A stretch of DNA of 64,000 nucleotides from a virus. This document shows, in pieces, positions 8,251-17,448 of this stretch. Numbering within the stretch: the first letter of the stretch is position 1; each line of letters starts with the position of its first letter. The position numbers and the translations under genes were made by a program. The DNA lies in the IMG/VR virus record IMGVR_UViG_3300004151_000007, positions 1-64,000 of that record. One strand, 5' to 3'. The notes beneath the pieces are model-generated. The model saw only the letters and a list, made by a program, of their open reading frames with translations, had not been told where the DNA came from and did not search any database.

Positions 8251-9779
8251 GCGCGCTGATGCAAATCCGCCTGCTGTCGCGACTTCATCGGGTCTTTAAT
8301 CGGAATCCGGGATCGGTGCTGGCATTGCGCCTGAGGTCCGCGGGCGGCCTGCGTTGGACAGTTGCCGGCGACACACTGACGGTCAGTCGACCGGCGCAAC
8401 CGGACTTGGTGTTGCCTCTGGCCGACAGCAGCATCGGACAGGTGCGGGTGGAGCTGGCGGCGGCTGGCGTGGAGATCGCCTACACGGATCCCGAATTGGA
8501 CCGCATCGGCGCACAGGCCCTGCTGCCGGGCTCCGGGGACCAGGATTCCAGCAACGGGGACCATCTCCACGCCTACACCTCCATTCTATGGGGGTGGACA
8601 GATGCTGTCGGCCGGGTTCTGGACACGGCCAAAGCGGACATCACCGAAGCGCTGAAGCAACTCTCGGTGCCAACAGCGGAAGGCGATTGGCTGGAGCTGT
8701 GGGCCAGCTACTTCGGCCTGCGCCGTCGCTCCAGCGAGATCGACCCCGATTTGGCCGCGCGCGTTGTGTGGGAGCCTCGGCGTCCGCGGTCGAACCCCGT
8801 GGCGATGCGCTCCAACATCAAGCAGATGTTGGGCGTCAGCGTGCAGACACGGGAGCCCTGGCGCGAAATGATGGTGCTGGGCCGCTCCCGCCTGGGCGGC
8901 CCTGATCGCCTGCCAGACGGTCGGGAGTTCTGCTATCACACCCTCCAGCTCGTCTCTCCGGAGTTTCTGGATTGGGACTCCATCATGCGGGAGGCGGAGC
9001 TTGACCGGCCAGCCGGAACTCTGCTGATCCCGCCTGTGACGCTGCCGTCGCCCTACCCTGTAGCCATCAACGCCGGTACCGGCGTTTCCTTCGGCGGCGA
9101 GGACGTCTACTCCTGGAGAATCAAGGACTACGACGGTCACATTCTCGGCTACAACTTCTACCCGTCAGGCACGTTCCGGCGAAAAAATCCGCAGTTCGCA
9201 ATCTTTGACGCCTGGGCAGGGTCGAACGACGCGCTGCCGAACCCTTCGACCATCAGCACCCGAAGGACGTTCTGCCGTGGCGAGATCGTCCTCAGCGAAC
9301 AAGCCCCGCTAGGCACGGCGCAGGCGCGCCTACCTGGGCGGATGCGGCGTGAGCGCGGCGCTCCTATGCGCTTGTCCCACTCGGGCCGCCTGTCGGATTA
9401 CGAATGGGGTCTGGACTGGCGCCCGATCCTGGAGTGGGTGACGGAGCGCGTGCCGTTCTCGCTAAGCATTGATGCTCTCGACTACCCCCTACAAATCGAC
9501 GTGTCTCCGGAACAGTGGATTTTCGGTGAGGTCGATCCGCTGGCTAACGCTGCCAGCGCATGGGTGGAGGTCATCGTTTACGTAGAAACGCCGCATGTCT
9601 ACGGGAGCGGTTGGACGGGCGGTTGGGATTCGCGGCGATGGGGGCACGTTACCTATCCCAATCCGATCGTGAGCGCGAGAATCATCACACTTATTACGAC
9701 CCCTCTCACCGACAACAATGCCGAGCAATTGATGGATGGTGACGGTAATGCCCTGTTCATAGAGGTTGAAGCGCCATGA
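8247..9779 (+). CDS. Baseplate I-like tail protein
   Basis: 510 residues from ATG 8247 (ATGA overlap). It follows J directly, as P2 gpI-type wedge proteins do. The block around residues 105-180 (SILWGWTDAVGRVLDTAKAD, then WLELWASYFGLRRR) resembles the gpI/tail_P2_I core. It is longer than classic gpI because of a large C-terminal half rich in aromatics that could contact fibres. It ends in an ATGA overlap with a small gene. Confidence 0.65.
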   Translation: MSALMQIRLLSRLHRVFNRNPGSVLALRLRSAGGLRWTVAGDTLTVSRPAQPDLVLPLADSSIGQVRVELAAAGVEIAYTDPELDRIGAQALLPGSGDQDSSNGDHLHAYTSILWGWTDAVGRVLDTAKADITEALKQLSVPTAEGDWLELWASYFGLRRRSSEIDPDLAARVVWEPRRPRSNPVAMRSNIKQMLGVSVQTREPWREMMVLGRSRLGGPDRLPDGREFCYHTLQLVSPEFLDWDSIMREAELDRPAGTLLIPPVTLPSPYPVAINAGTGVSFGGEDVYSWRIKDYDGHILGYNFYPSGTFRRKNPQFAIFDAWAGSNDALPNPSTISTRRTFCRGEIVLSEQAPLGTAQARLPGRMRRERGAPMRLSHSGRLSDYEWGLDWRPILEWVTERVPFSLSIDALDYPLQIDVSPEQWIFGEVDPLANAASAWVEVIVYVETPHVYGSGWTGGWDSRRWGHVTYPNPIVSARIITLITTPLTDNNAEQLMDGDGNALFIEVEAP

Positions 9780-10165
9780 AGATTAATGATCTGAATCGTA
9801 TCAGTAATGGGTTGATGGGTGATGAGTGGGTTCTGATGGTGCAAGCCGGGCTTGCTGTCCTGGTCCCATCGTCTGAGGTTGCCTTGGCGCCGTTCTCGTT
9901 GACCATTGATGCCGCTGCGTCACCCCTGGACCAGGCCAAGATTCTGAAGCGCAAAGCCGTGACGGCCCAAGCAACCATGTCGATTAGCAGAATCAACAAA
10001 TTTCACGTCAGCATCTTTGCTGGGATGCCGGGCGCTCTTCTGGATCCCCTCATTGGGGTGAAGTTCAATGAGGACGTGACGGGGGTGAGAACGAAGCTCA
10101 ATACGCTCATTGGGGCCATTGACGCAGCAGCAACCATTGAGGAAGTCGACGCCATCGTGTGGTGA
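9776..10165 (+). CDS. Small tail-region protein, unknown
   Basis: 129 residues from ATG 9776, overlapping the previous stop. Not recognised. The N-terminus MKINDLNRISNGLMGDEWVL is followed by alanine-rich helical sequence ending in TIEEVDAIVW. No signal peptide or membrane segment is visible. Its place between the I-like protein and the DUF4815 group, in the same transcription unit as the baseplate genes, suggests a minor baseplate or fibre-attachment part. Confidence 0.5.
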   Translation: MKINDLNRISNGLMGDEWVLMVQAGLAVLVPSSEVALAPFSLTIDAAASPLDQAKILKRKAVTAQATMSISRINKFHVSIFAGMPGALLDPLIGVKFNEDVTGVRTKLNTLIGAIDAAATIEEVDAIVW

Positions 10166-10184
10166 TGATCGGTCTAATTCTGAA

Positions 10185-10202
10185 TGTCGTGACGCCATGA
10201 TC
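10185..10202 (+). promoter_or_regulatory. 18-bp late element, copy C
   Basis: Reads TGTCGTGACGCCATGATC. It is followed by a stem-loop whose arms are TGATCGGCTC (10198-10207) and GGAGTCGATCA (10224-10234), with one mismatch. The next ATG is at 10237. Confidence 0.5.
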
Positions 10203-10236
10203 GGCTCAAAGGTGCTTGCCCTTGGAGTCGATCATA

Positions 10237-10719
10237 ATGGCTATCCTGACGACGAGCGGCCGCACAGCGATTGCCATTGCTGTTGCGGCCCAGCCCATCC
10301 ACCTCGCGTGGGGCGCGGGCAATGCGGTGTGGGACACCACGCCGGAGTCTGAACCCACCTCTGCTGCCGCGCTCGTGCAAGAGCTGGGAAGGCGCGCGGT
10401 CTCGGTGCTGAAATACTGCATCCCGAACCCCACCGGCGAAATCATCGTGCCGACCGGCCGCTATGCCGAGAGCGTGACGCCGACAAATCACCTCTACGTC
10501 CGATTCAACTTCGACTACGCCGATGCTGCCGCCGCGAACATCCGCGAGGTCGGCGTCTTCATCGGCACCGTCGTCAAGGGCAGCTTGCCGCCCGGTCAAA
10601 CATATTTCGCGTCGGCTGACCTGAACAGTCCAGGCACGCTTCTGGCTCTGCAACGCATCCCGAAAATCGTGCGCAGCGGCGCCACCCGGCAAAGCTTCGA
10701 GTTCGTGCTGACCCTGTGA
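10237..10719 (+). CDS. Tail/baseplate accessory protein
   Basis: 160 residues starting at ATG 10237, just after the copy C hairpin. MAILTTSGRTAIAIAVAAQP and IHLAWGAGNAVWDT, then NIREVGVFIGTVV, look like a small beta-rich phage structural protein. I cannot name the family. It is separated by 10 nt from the DUF4815 gene and probably translated with it. A role in the baseplate-fibre junction is inferred from position. Confidence 0.5.
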   Translation: MAILTTSGRTAIAIAVAAQPIHLAWGAGNAVWDTTPESEPTSAAALVQELGRRAVSVLKYCIPNPTGEIIVPTGRYAESVTPTNHLYVRFNFDYADAAAANIREVGVFIGTVVKGSLPPGQTYFASADLNSPGTLLALQRIPKIVRSGATRQSFEFVLTL

Positions 10720-10729
10720 GGACCTTATA

Positions 10730-12709
10730 ATGGCCAACGAGCTACAGGATTATTTCAGCCGCTGGGGGACTGGCGATCACCGCCTGTACGAACGACTGCT
10801 TTACCGCACCGGCCACGTCGTCCAGTCGGCGGAGCTGAACGAGACCCAGGAAGCGGCGATCAACCGCTTGCGCCAGATCGGCGACGTGCTGTTCAAGGAT
10901 GGCGCATTGATTCGGGATGCGCAGTTGATCGTCAACCCCGACACCGGGGCGGCCATCGCCGAGAGTGGCGCGCTTTATCTGCGGGGCGCCGTGCGTGGCG
11001 TCCCTCCGAGCAGCTTCACCATCCCGGTCAACGGCACGGTGTATGTTGGCGTCTACCTCACTGACGTGGTGGTGACGGAACTGGAGGACCCGAGCCTCAA
11101 GGATCCTGCACAAGACGTTCTGAACTATTCCGAGCCCGGCGCCGCCCGCCTGCGCGTCGACACGGCCTGGGGCTACCAAGGCGACGGGAAAACCGGCGAG
11201 TTTTATCCGGTCTACACCGTGGTCAACGGCGTCATCCAGACCAAGGAGCCGCCTCCACAGATCGACGGCGTGTCGGTTGCGATCGAACGCTACGACCGGC
11301 AGTCAGCCGGCGGCTACTACGTCTCCTCCGGCCTGAAACTCACCCAACTCGCCGACCTGGGAACTGGTGAACAAGTCTATTCTCTCCAGGAAGGCGAGGC
11401 GCGCATCAACGGTCGCGAGGTGCGGCTGACACACGCGCAGCGCTTGGTTTATGCGGCTGCGCCGGACCTGAAGACCGTCATCAGCGAGCCGCACACCGCG
11501 GTCGGTGGCGCTGAGCGCGTGAACCTGAACCATGGGCCGGTCGTATCCATCGACCAAGTCGCCATCACCGCAGAGAAAGTGGTCGACGTCACGCACGGCG
11601 GATTTGCTGGCGCCCTCGACGCGCTGCCGGATACGCCCGTCGTCTCCATCGTCGCCGTGAACCAGGCCGGCACCTGGAACGGGGCGGCCTTCACCGGCGG
11701 CACCACCTATGTTCAGGGCACCGACTATAAACTGACATCCGACAAACTGGATTGGTCCTTGCCGGGCGCCGAAATTGCCCCGGGCAGCGCCTACAAGGTG
11801 GTGTACCGCTATATCAAGACGGTTACGCCGTCATCGCCGGACACCACCGGCTTCACCGTCACCAGCGCGGTGCCCGGGACGCTGATCAACACGACGTACC
11901 AATGGGCGTTGCCGCGCCTCGACCGCCTGTGCCTCAATGGCGAGGGTGAGGCTGTGTGGCTGACGGGCGTGGCCAGCGACAGCAACCTTCAATCGCCGAC
12001 CGTTCCTTCCGGCCTGCTGCCGGTCGCCACCGTCAAGCAGACCTGGGGCGCTGACCGGCTGCTGGTCAGCAACGCCATCCGCGCGATTCCGATGAATGAA
12101 CTGGAGATGATGCGGACGCAGATCGACAATCTTTATCAACTCGTCAGCCTACAAGCGCTCCAGATCAACGTGTCGCTCTCGGACCCGTCCTCGAAAAAAG
12201 GCGTCTTTGCCGACCCATTCCTGGACGACGATTTGCGCGATCAGGGTATTGCTCAGACGGCGGCCATCTTCAACGGCCAACTCATGCTCGCGATCGATGC
12301 GGACATCTCCGATCCTCGCGGGTCCTCACGCGTTGTCCTCGATTTCGTGCTGGAACCAGTGCTGGAACAGCCTAAGCGCTCCGGCAGCATGAAAATTAAC
12401 CCGTATCAGGCGTTCTCGCCAGTGCCTGCGCGGATCACGCTGATGCCCGAAGTGGACTACTGGACGCAGACGGTCACTACTTTCACGTCCGACAGCACGC
12501 AGCGCTTCCTCGAAACCGGCCATTTCGTGCCGGGAAACAGCACGCTCATCGGATCACGCGTGGTCGAGGATACGGACGTCGTGGTGTCCAGCCAGACCCA
12601 AGACACGTTCCTGCGCCAAATCACCGTTACTTTCAGCGCTGACGGCTTCGGGCCAAACGAAGTTCTGACCAAGCTGCTGTTCGACGGCATTGATGTCACG
12701 CCGGTTTGA
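10730..12709 (+). CDS. DUF4815-like phage tail protein
   Basis: 659 residues. The start YFSRWGTGDHRLYERLLYR and HVVQSAELNETQEAAINRL matches the recognisable N-terminus of DUF4815 proteins, which are large virion proteins of myoviruses. The rest is beta-rich with a short helical piece near residue 465 (MNELEMMRTQIDNLYQL). It stops 11 nt before a gene whose protein looks like the continuation of larger DUF4815 proteins. Probable role: peripheral baseplate or fibre carrier. Confidence 0.72.
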   Translation: MANELQDYFSRWGTGDHRLYERLLYRTGHVVQSAELNETQEAAINRLRQIGDVLFKDGALIRDAQLIVNPDTGAAIAESGALYLRGAVRGVPPSSFTIPVNGTVYVGVYLTDVVVTELEDPSLKDPAQDVLNYSEPGAARLRVDTAWGYQGDGKTGEFYPVYTVVNGVIQTKEPPPQIDGVSVAIERYDRQSAGGYYVSSGLKLTQLADLGTGEQVYSLQEGEARINGREVRLTHAQRLVYAAAPDLKTVISEPHTAVGGAERVNLNHGPVVSIDQVAITAEKVVDVTHGGFAGALDALPDTPVVSIVAVNQAGTWNGAAFTGGTTYVQGTDYKLTSDKLDWSLPGAEIAPGSAYKVVYRYIKTVTPSSPDTTGFTVTSAVPGTLINTTYQWALPRLDRLCLNGEGEAVWLTGVASDSNLQSPTVPSGLLPVATVKQTWGADRLLVSNAIRAIPMNELEMMRTQIDNLYQLVSLQALQINVSLSDPSSKKGVFADPFLDDDLRDQGIAQTAAIFNGQLMLAIDADISDPRGSSRVVLDFVLEPVLEQPKRSGSMKINPYQAFSPVPARITLMPEVDYWTQTVTTFTSDSTQRFLETGHFVPGNSTLIGSRVVEDTDVVVSSQTQDTFLRQITVTFSADGFGPNEVLTKLLFDGIDVTPV

Positions 12710-12720
12710 GGGAGGTTTAC

Positions 12721-13923
12721 ATGGCAAAGCGGCAAGCAAACTCGGCGGGCGTCGTCACCGGCTCGTTCCAGATTCCACCCAATGTCCCCGGCGGCAGCAA
12801 GAAGGTCGAGTTCTTCGGCGCTGGCGGGTCCTATGGGACAGCGACCTTCGTGGGCAGCAACAAGATCACCAACGAAACGCGCCGTCGCGTGCTGACGATC
12901 GAACGCAACTGGCACGACCCACTGGCGCAGACCTTCGCCCTGAGCACAGGCCGACACATCGGCGGTGTCGACCTGTGGTTCACTGTCAAGGGTGGCGACG
13001 CGCCGGTCCTGGTTCAGATCCGCAACGTCGTCAACGGCGTGCCGAATGGCGACATCTTGGCGCAGGGCATCATCAAGGCCAGCGATATCCTGTTAGGCGG
13101 CGTGCCGACAAGGGTCACATTCCCGCTGCTGTGGGTGGACGCGAACGCCGAGTATGCGATCGTCGTGCTGACCGACGACGCGGACCACGCGCTGGCGGTG
13201 GCGGAGCTTGGCAAGTATGATCCGGCGAGCGGTTGGATCACTGAACAGCCCTACCAGATCGGCGTCTTGCTCTCCAGTTCCAACGCTTCAACCTGGACGC
13301 CCCACAACGACCGCGACTTGGCGTTCCGGCTTCTGGGCGCCCGGTTCAACAGCCTGACCGCAACGGTGCCTCTGGGCTCCATCTCGGCGACCGATGCCTC
13401 CGACCTTATCGCGGTCGCCAGCGTCGAGCGGCCTGCCGCAGACTGCAACGTAGACTTCTTGTTCACCCTGCCTGACAACAGCCAAGTTCGTGTGGCCAGC
13501 GGACAGGTCGCCAGCCTGCCGACCACGGTGACTGGCGCCGTCTCGGTGTCAGCAGTGCTGAAAGGATCGGCGCTGCGGTCGCCTGTGCTGTTCCCGGGCG
13601 TCCAGCCGATCCTGGGCAAGATCAAGGACACCGGCACCTACGTCAGCCGCGCCATTCCGGCCGGAAGCGGCGTCAAGGTCACTGTGTCTCTGGAGACCTT
13701 CACCCCCGGGACATCCACGGTCCAGGTGCAAGCGCTGGCCGCCGACGGCGCCACTTGGACACCCCTCACCCTGTCGCTGGCCGCACCGGTAGACAATGGC
13801 TGGGAAGAGCGCACCTACACGCTGACAGCGTTCACCGCCGTCAACACGCGGATCAAGCTGACTCTGAGCGGGTCTGCGATCCATCGGCCTCGGGCGCGCA
13901 AGCTCCGCGCCTACGTCACGTAA
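12721..13923 (+). CDS. Tail protein, partner of DUF4815 protein
   Basis: 400 residues from ATG 12721 with GAGG upstream; an in-frame earlier start at 12706 lacks a better site. WHDPLAQTFALSTGRHIGGV with DLWFTVKGGDAPVLVQIRNV is a segment I associate with the later half of long DUF4815-type virion proteins. Here it is a separate gene, which suggests either a split of an ancestral chain or natural subunits. Residues ~220 onward are beta-sandwich-like, possibly carbohydrate-binding. Confidence 0.6.
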   Translation: MAKRQANSAGVVTGSFQIPPNVPGGSKKVEFFGAGGSYGTATFVGSNKITNETRRRVLTIERNWHDPLAQTFALSTGRHIGGVDLWFTVKGGDAPVLVQIRNVVNGVPNGDILAQGIIKASDILLGGVPTRVTFPLLWVDANAEYAIVVLTDDADHALAVAELGKYDPASGWITEQPYQIGVLLSSSNASTWTPHNDRDLAFRLLGARFNSLTATVPLGSISATDASDLIAVASVERPAADCNVDFLFTLPDNSQVRVASGQVASLPTTVTGAVSVSAVLKGSALRSPVLFPGVQPILGKIKDTGTYVSRAIPAGSGVKVTVSLETFTPGTSTVQVQALAADGATWTPLTLSLAAPVDNGWEERTYTLTAFTAVNTRIKLTLSGSAIHRPRARKLRAYVT

Positions 13924-13936
13924 GGGATGGTGAGAT

Positions 13937-14725
13937 ATGACCATCATTGATGATCGGACGCCCCACAACAACTGGCCGCTACCGAACAGCGCGAACCAGC
14001 TCGCGGACGACGCTGATCGGCTACGATTGGCGCTGACCGCCATCGACGCTGCGCTGGAGACCAAGGCGTCGCTGATGAGCGTCGAGGCGGCCATAGCAGC
14101 GCTTGTGGCCAGTGCCCCAGCGGCGCTCGACACGCTCAACGAACTGGCTGCGGCGCTGGGCAATGATGTCAATTTCTCGACGGCCATCACCAACGCGCTT
14201 GCGACTAAGGCGACCAGGGACTTAACGAATGTCACGCGCGCAGTGATCGCCAACAAGCTCTACGTTACCGCCTCGGCCAACCCGACGACCAGCGACGATG
14301 GCTATCCGATCGGAACGCGCTGGATCAACACGACGACCAATGAAGAGTTCACCCTCGTCGATGCGACGACAGCGGCGGCGAAATGGCGGTCGTTGTCGGC
14401 GTTGACTCCAGGAACGTCAACGTTCTCCAACGGAACCCTCACGCTGGATTGGGCGACCGGAACTGTGTTTAGCCACACGGCGACCGCCGCCATCACCTCC
14501 ATGGTGCTTTCCAACGCCCCGACCGCCGGTGAAAGCTACTTTCTTCTGCGCCTGACCAACGGCGGGGCCTATGCCGTCGCGTTTCCGACCAACTACGCGG
14601 CTTCCGGTGGCTTAACGGTCGGGATCGGGACGCTGACAGCGTCCGGTGTTGATGAAATCCTATTCCGTCGCAAAGGTGACGGAAGCGTTGTCAAGCTGTC
14701 GATCGCCAAGGACGTGAAGCCATGA
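13937..14725 (+). CDS. Tail fibre protein
   Basis: 262 residues. Residues ~45-85 carry the phage tail-fibre repeat (SAPAALDTLNELAAALGNDV followed by NFSTAITNALATKA) found in shafts of many fibres. A short head domain follows (IGTRWINTTTNEEFTLVDAT), then a beta-rich end. It overlaps the next fibre gene by ATGA, so both are probably made in fixed ratio. Likely the proximal fibre or an adaptor for the large receptor-binding protein. Confidence 0.78.
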   Translation: MTIIDDRTPHNNWPLPNSANQLADDADRLRLALTAIDAALETKASLMSVEAAIAALVASAPAALDTLNELAAALGNDVNFSTAITNALATKATRDLTNVTRAVIANKLYVTASANPTTSDDGYPIGTRWINTTTNEEFTLVDATTAAAKWRSLSALTPGTSTFSNGTLTLDWATGTVFSHTATAAITSMVLSNAPTAGESYFLLRLTNGGAYAVAFPTNYAASGGLTVGIGTLTASGVDEILFRRKGDGSVVKLSIAKDVKP

Positions 14726-16623
14726 TCCCCGCTCTCATCGAACAGGAGTTCGCGACGAAAGCCAAAGACACCGTCTACGTCAATGATGTGTTCTCATCTT
14801 ACACGTACACGGGGAATGGCGTGACACAAGTACTGACGGACGGAATTGACCGAACAAAAGGCTTTATGACTCTGATTAAGAGCCGTAATTCTAATGCCTC
14901 TATGGAAAGTTTTGACAGCTTGCGTGGTGTAAGCATGAGGCTGTCAACCCCCGATGCGCAAGCTCAGATAAATGATGCTCCTTACGGAGTGTCTGCTTAC
15001 GACAACACTGGAATGACGGTTTCAGATGTTACAAACGGTGGTTATGGAGTGAATGGGAACACAGGGACGCTATATGGAGGTGATTATGTTGCCTTGACCT
15101 TCCGCAATGCCCCTAAGTTTTTCTCTCAGCGCCTTGTGACCCATACCAATGGAAGCAATACTGTCATTAATTTTTCTGAACTTGGAACTATCGGAATGTT
15201 CGTGTCCAAGCCCACGAACATTCCTGGTGACTGGCGTGTTGCTCATCGGGTTCTCACTGGAGCAGGCGGAACGTCCGGCCAATCACTTTTTCTGAATACT
15301 ATGTCGGCGGCAGTAGGCGCATCCGTCTATATTGACGGAGCGAACGCGGTTATTCATTCTTCAGTGTCGTCTGGCGTGTATGTCGTCTACGCATGGGCGC
15401 ACAGCACAAGTTCAGACTGGCTTGTGCAGTGTGGCTCCTTCACTCAAACCAGCTCCGACCAAGAAATTGACCTTGGTGGTGAAATCCAGTTCCTATTGAC
15501 AAGGCCAATTTCCATTAGTTCTAACTGGATTTTGCATGACGTTAGTCGCGGATGCTATATGACGGCAGAGCGCATCTTTTTTGTTAATAGCAGTGCCTCG
15601 GAGTATGGTGTAAGTCCTTCCTGGCAGTGTCCCTCGGCAAAAGGATTTATCGCGAAGGCGGGGGGATACGATCCGGGAGTTGTGGTTGCCTACATGGCAA
15701 TTCGCCGCCCAAACAAGCCCGCCAGCCTTATTGGCGCAAGCAGGGTATTTTGCCCGGTTGCTCGTACTGGCACTGGCGCGGCGGGGACAGTGACCGCTCC
15801 GGGGTTTCCGGCAGATTTCTTGTTGACGTTTTACCGCGCTGGAGGCGCATCGCCGGCAATTGTCTCGCGACTTTACGGAAACAACAAGCTAGTCGAAACT
15901 GGCAATGCAAACTCCGAACAAACTGGAAGCGCATCAGTATTGTTCGATGTGATTGGCGGTTATGGGTTCTCCGGCTCGTTCATGAATACAAACGGGTCTG
16001 CCCAGATAACCTATGCGTTGAAGCGTGCGCCTGGATTCTTCGATGAGGTTTGTTTCGTCGGCAGCGGCACAGCAAGAACACTTGCTCACTCCCTGATGTC
16101 TGTGCCTGGAATGTTTATCGTGAAACCCAGAGGCTCGGGAAACTGGTACGTCTACCACAAGGCGCAAGGGGCTGGGTATTACGGGATCCTCAACAGCAGC
16201 GACATTTTTACCGCAAGCAGCACCGCCTGGAACAACACTGTGCCAACTGATGCGGTGTTCAGCGTTGGCGTCAGCGCAACCAATTCCAGCGGGGTCGTCT
16301 ACTCCGCTTATCTGTTCGGCGATACGCCAGGGTTGTGCAAGGCTTTCGCGTATATCGGCTCAATATCGGACGTCTACGTTTCGCTGGGATTCACACCTCG
16401 GCTCGTGATGATCAAGCGCACCGACGTCGCAGGAGATTGGGTCGTCTTCGACACGGCTCGCGGCATTGTCCCGACTGGCGATCCAGTGTTTTCGCTCAAC
16501 ACGATTACGGCTGAAAGCAACGCCGACAGCATCGACCCGATTACCGGCGGCTTCAACGCCGTGGCGGGCGGAATAATCAACGCATCCGGCTCGGCGACAT
16601 ATGTCGGCTGGGCCTCGGCATAA
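14722..16623 (+). CDS. Receptor-binding tail fibre (DUF7483-like repeats)
   Basis: 633 residues. Units such as FMTLIKSRNSN, MFVSKPTNIPGDWRVAHRVL, MFIVKPRGSGNWYVYHKAQG and VMIKRTDVAGDWVVFDTARG recur along the chain, each pairing a hydrophobic-K(P/R) strand with W-x-V-(Y/F/A). This is the style of DUF7483-type fibre modules. Base composition over ~14.8-16.1 kb is visibly more AT-rich than its neighbours, with codons such as TTT, AAT and AGT, suggesting recent exchange. The last module (after ~16.4 kb) returns to GC-rich codons. Likely determines host range. Confidence 0.7.
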   Translation: MIPALIEQEFATKAKDTVYVNDVFSSYTYTGNGVTQVLTDGIDRTKGFMTLIKSRNSNASMESFDSLRGVSMRLSTPDAQAQINDAPYGVSAYDNTGMTVSDVTNGGYGVNGNTGTLYGGDYVALTFRNAPKFFSQRLVTHTNGSNTVINFSELGTIGMFVSKPTNIPGDWRVAHRVLTGAGGTSGQSLFLNTMSAAVGASVYIDGANAVIHSSVSSGVYVVYAWAHSTSSDWLVQCGSFTQTSSDQEIDLGGEIQFLLTRPISISSNWILHDVSRGCYMTAERIFFVNSSASEYGVSPSWQCPSAKGFIAKAGGYDPGVVVAYMAIRRPNKPASLIGASRVFCPVARTGTGAAGTVTAPGFPADFLLTFYRAGGASPAIVSRLYGNNKLVETGNANSEQTGSASVLFDVIGGYGFSGSFMNTNGSAQITYALKRAPGFFDEVCFVGSGTARTLAHSLMSVPGMFIVKPRGSGNWYVYHKAQGAGYYGILNSSDIFTASSTAWNNTVPTDAVFSVGVSATNSSGVVYSAYLFGDTPGLCKAFAYIGSISDVYVSLGFTPRLVMIKRTDVAGDWVVFDTARGIVPTGDPVFSLNTITAESNADSIDPITGGFNAVAGGIINASGSATYVGWASA

Positions 16624-16634
16624 GGAACCAGGAT

Positions 16635-17285
16635 ATGAGCGTGTATCGAGACCGCGCCACCGGCGAGTATCCGATCACCAGAGAACAGGCCGCAAGCAGA
16701 TTCCCAGGGGCGCTGCCTCATGAGTGGGACCAAAGTGTCCTCGACCTGTTGGGAATCGACGAGGTGTTCACCGTTCCAGCGCCCATCGTCGGGCCAACAC
16801 AAACGGCGCGCGAGGTCGCCCCTAAAATCGACTCCAATGGCCGATGGCATCAAGCCTATGAGATCGTCGAGCTTTACGAGAACGCCACTGAGCGCGCTGG
16901 CGCGGAACTGGCGCTGTTGCAGGCCCGCGCCCTGGAGATCATCGACACTGCCAACCGCGAGGCCGGCGAGCAGCGGAGCCTGTATATCACGGTCGTGGTT
17001 GGCCAAACTTCGACTTATCAGGCCAAGGCTGACGAAGCCAAGCGCTACCTGTCCGATCCGAACCCCGATCCAGCGAGCTACCCCTACATCGTCGCCGAGG
17101 CCGAGGAAACCAACGACACGCCCGCTGCTGTCGCAGCGAGCGTCGCCGCCACCGAGGCGCAGTGGACTCTGATCAACGCCCGCATCGAGGCCAAGCGACG
17201 TGGCATCTCGGTCAAAGCGACCAAAGCTGTCGACGACAACGACCTCGCGGCGCTGAACGCCCTGCTTCCGATCAACTGGTCGTGA
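16635..17285 (+). CDS. Tail fibre accessory/assembly protein
   Basis: 216 residues, directly downstream of the receptor-binding gene. The N-terminal ~60 residues look like a small fibre-contact domain (YRDRATGEYPITREQAASRF). Residues ~75-190 are alpha-helical and alanine-rich (GAELALLQARALEIIDTANR; QTSTYQAKADEAKRYLSDPN), like fibre-assembly proteins that follow fibre genes in alphaproteobacterial phages. Its last codons form the left arm of a 16-bp hairpin. Confidence 0.55.
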   Translation: MSVYRDRATGEYPITREQAASRFPGALPHEWDQSVLDLLGIDEVFTVPAPIVGPTQTAREVAPKIDSNGRWHQAYEIVELYENATERAGAELALLQARALEIIDTANREAGEQRSLYITVVVGQTSTYQAKADEAKRYLSDPNPDPASYPYIVAEAEETNDTPAAVAASVAATEAQWTLINARIEAKRRGISVKATKAVDDNDLAALNALLPINWS

Positions 17286-17303
17286 GGCCAGTTGATCGGA
17301 AGC
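17264..17303 (+). terminator. Hairpin at end of tail operon
   Basis: Arms GCTTCCGATCAACTGG (17264-17279) and CCAGTTGATCGGAAGC (17288-17303) are perfectly complementary with an 8-nt loop, overlapping the stop codon of the fibre accessory gene. There is no U-run, so termination is uncertain; mRNA 3'-end protection is another option. The next late element begins 86 nt later. Confidence 0.5.
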
Positions 17304-17388
17304 TGACCCCGCTCGACGCGGCGCCGTCTGAGGCGGCGATTTGTGAAATCGACATTGCGGCGAGCTGGCCAGGACGGCTGTGTCAAGC

Positions 17389-17406
17389 GGTCGTGACGGC
17401 ACTCTG
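17389..17406 (+). promoter_or_regulatory. 18-bp late element, copy D
   Basis: Reads GGTCGTGACGGCACTCTG, one of the closest copies to the consensus, between the tail-operon hairpin and the small membrane-protein gene at 17449. Confidence 0.65.
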
Positions 17407-17448
17407 ACCTCACGCCAGAAGGGCGCAGATCAAGCTGGGATCGGTGCT

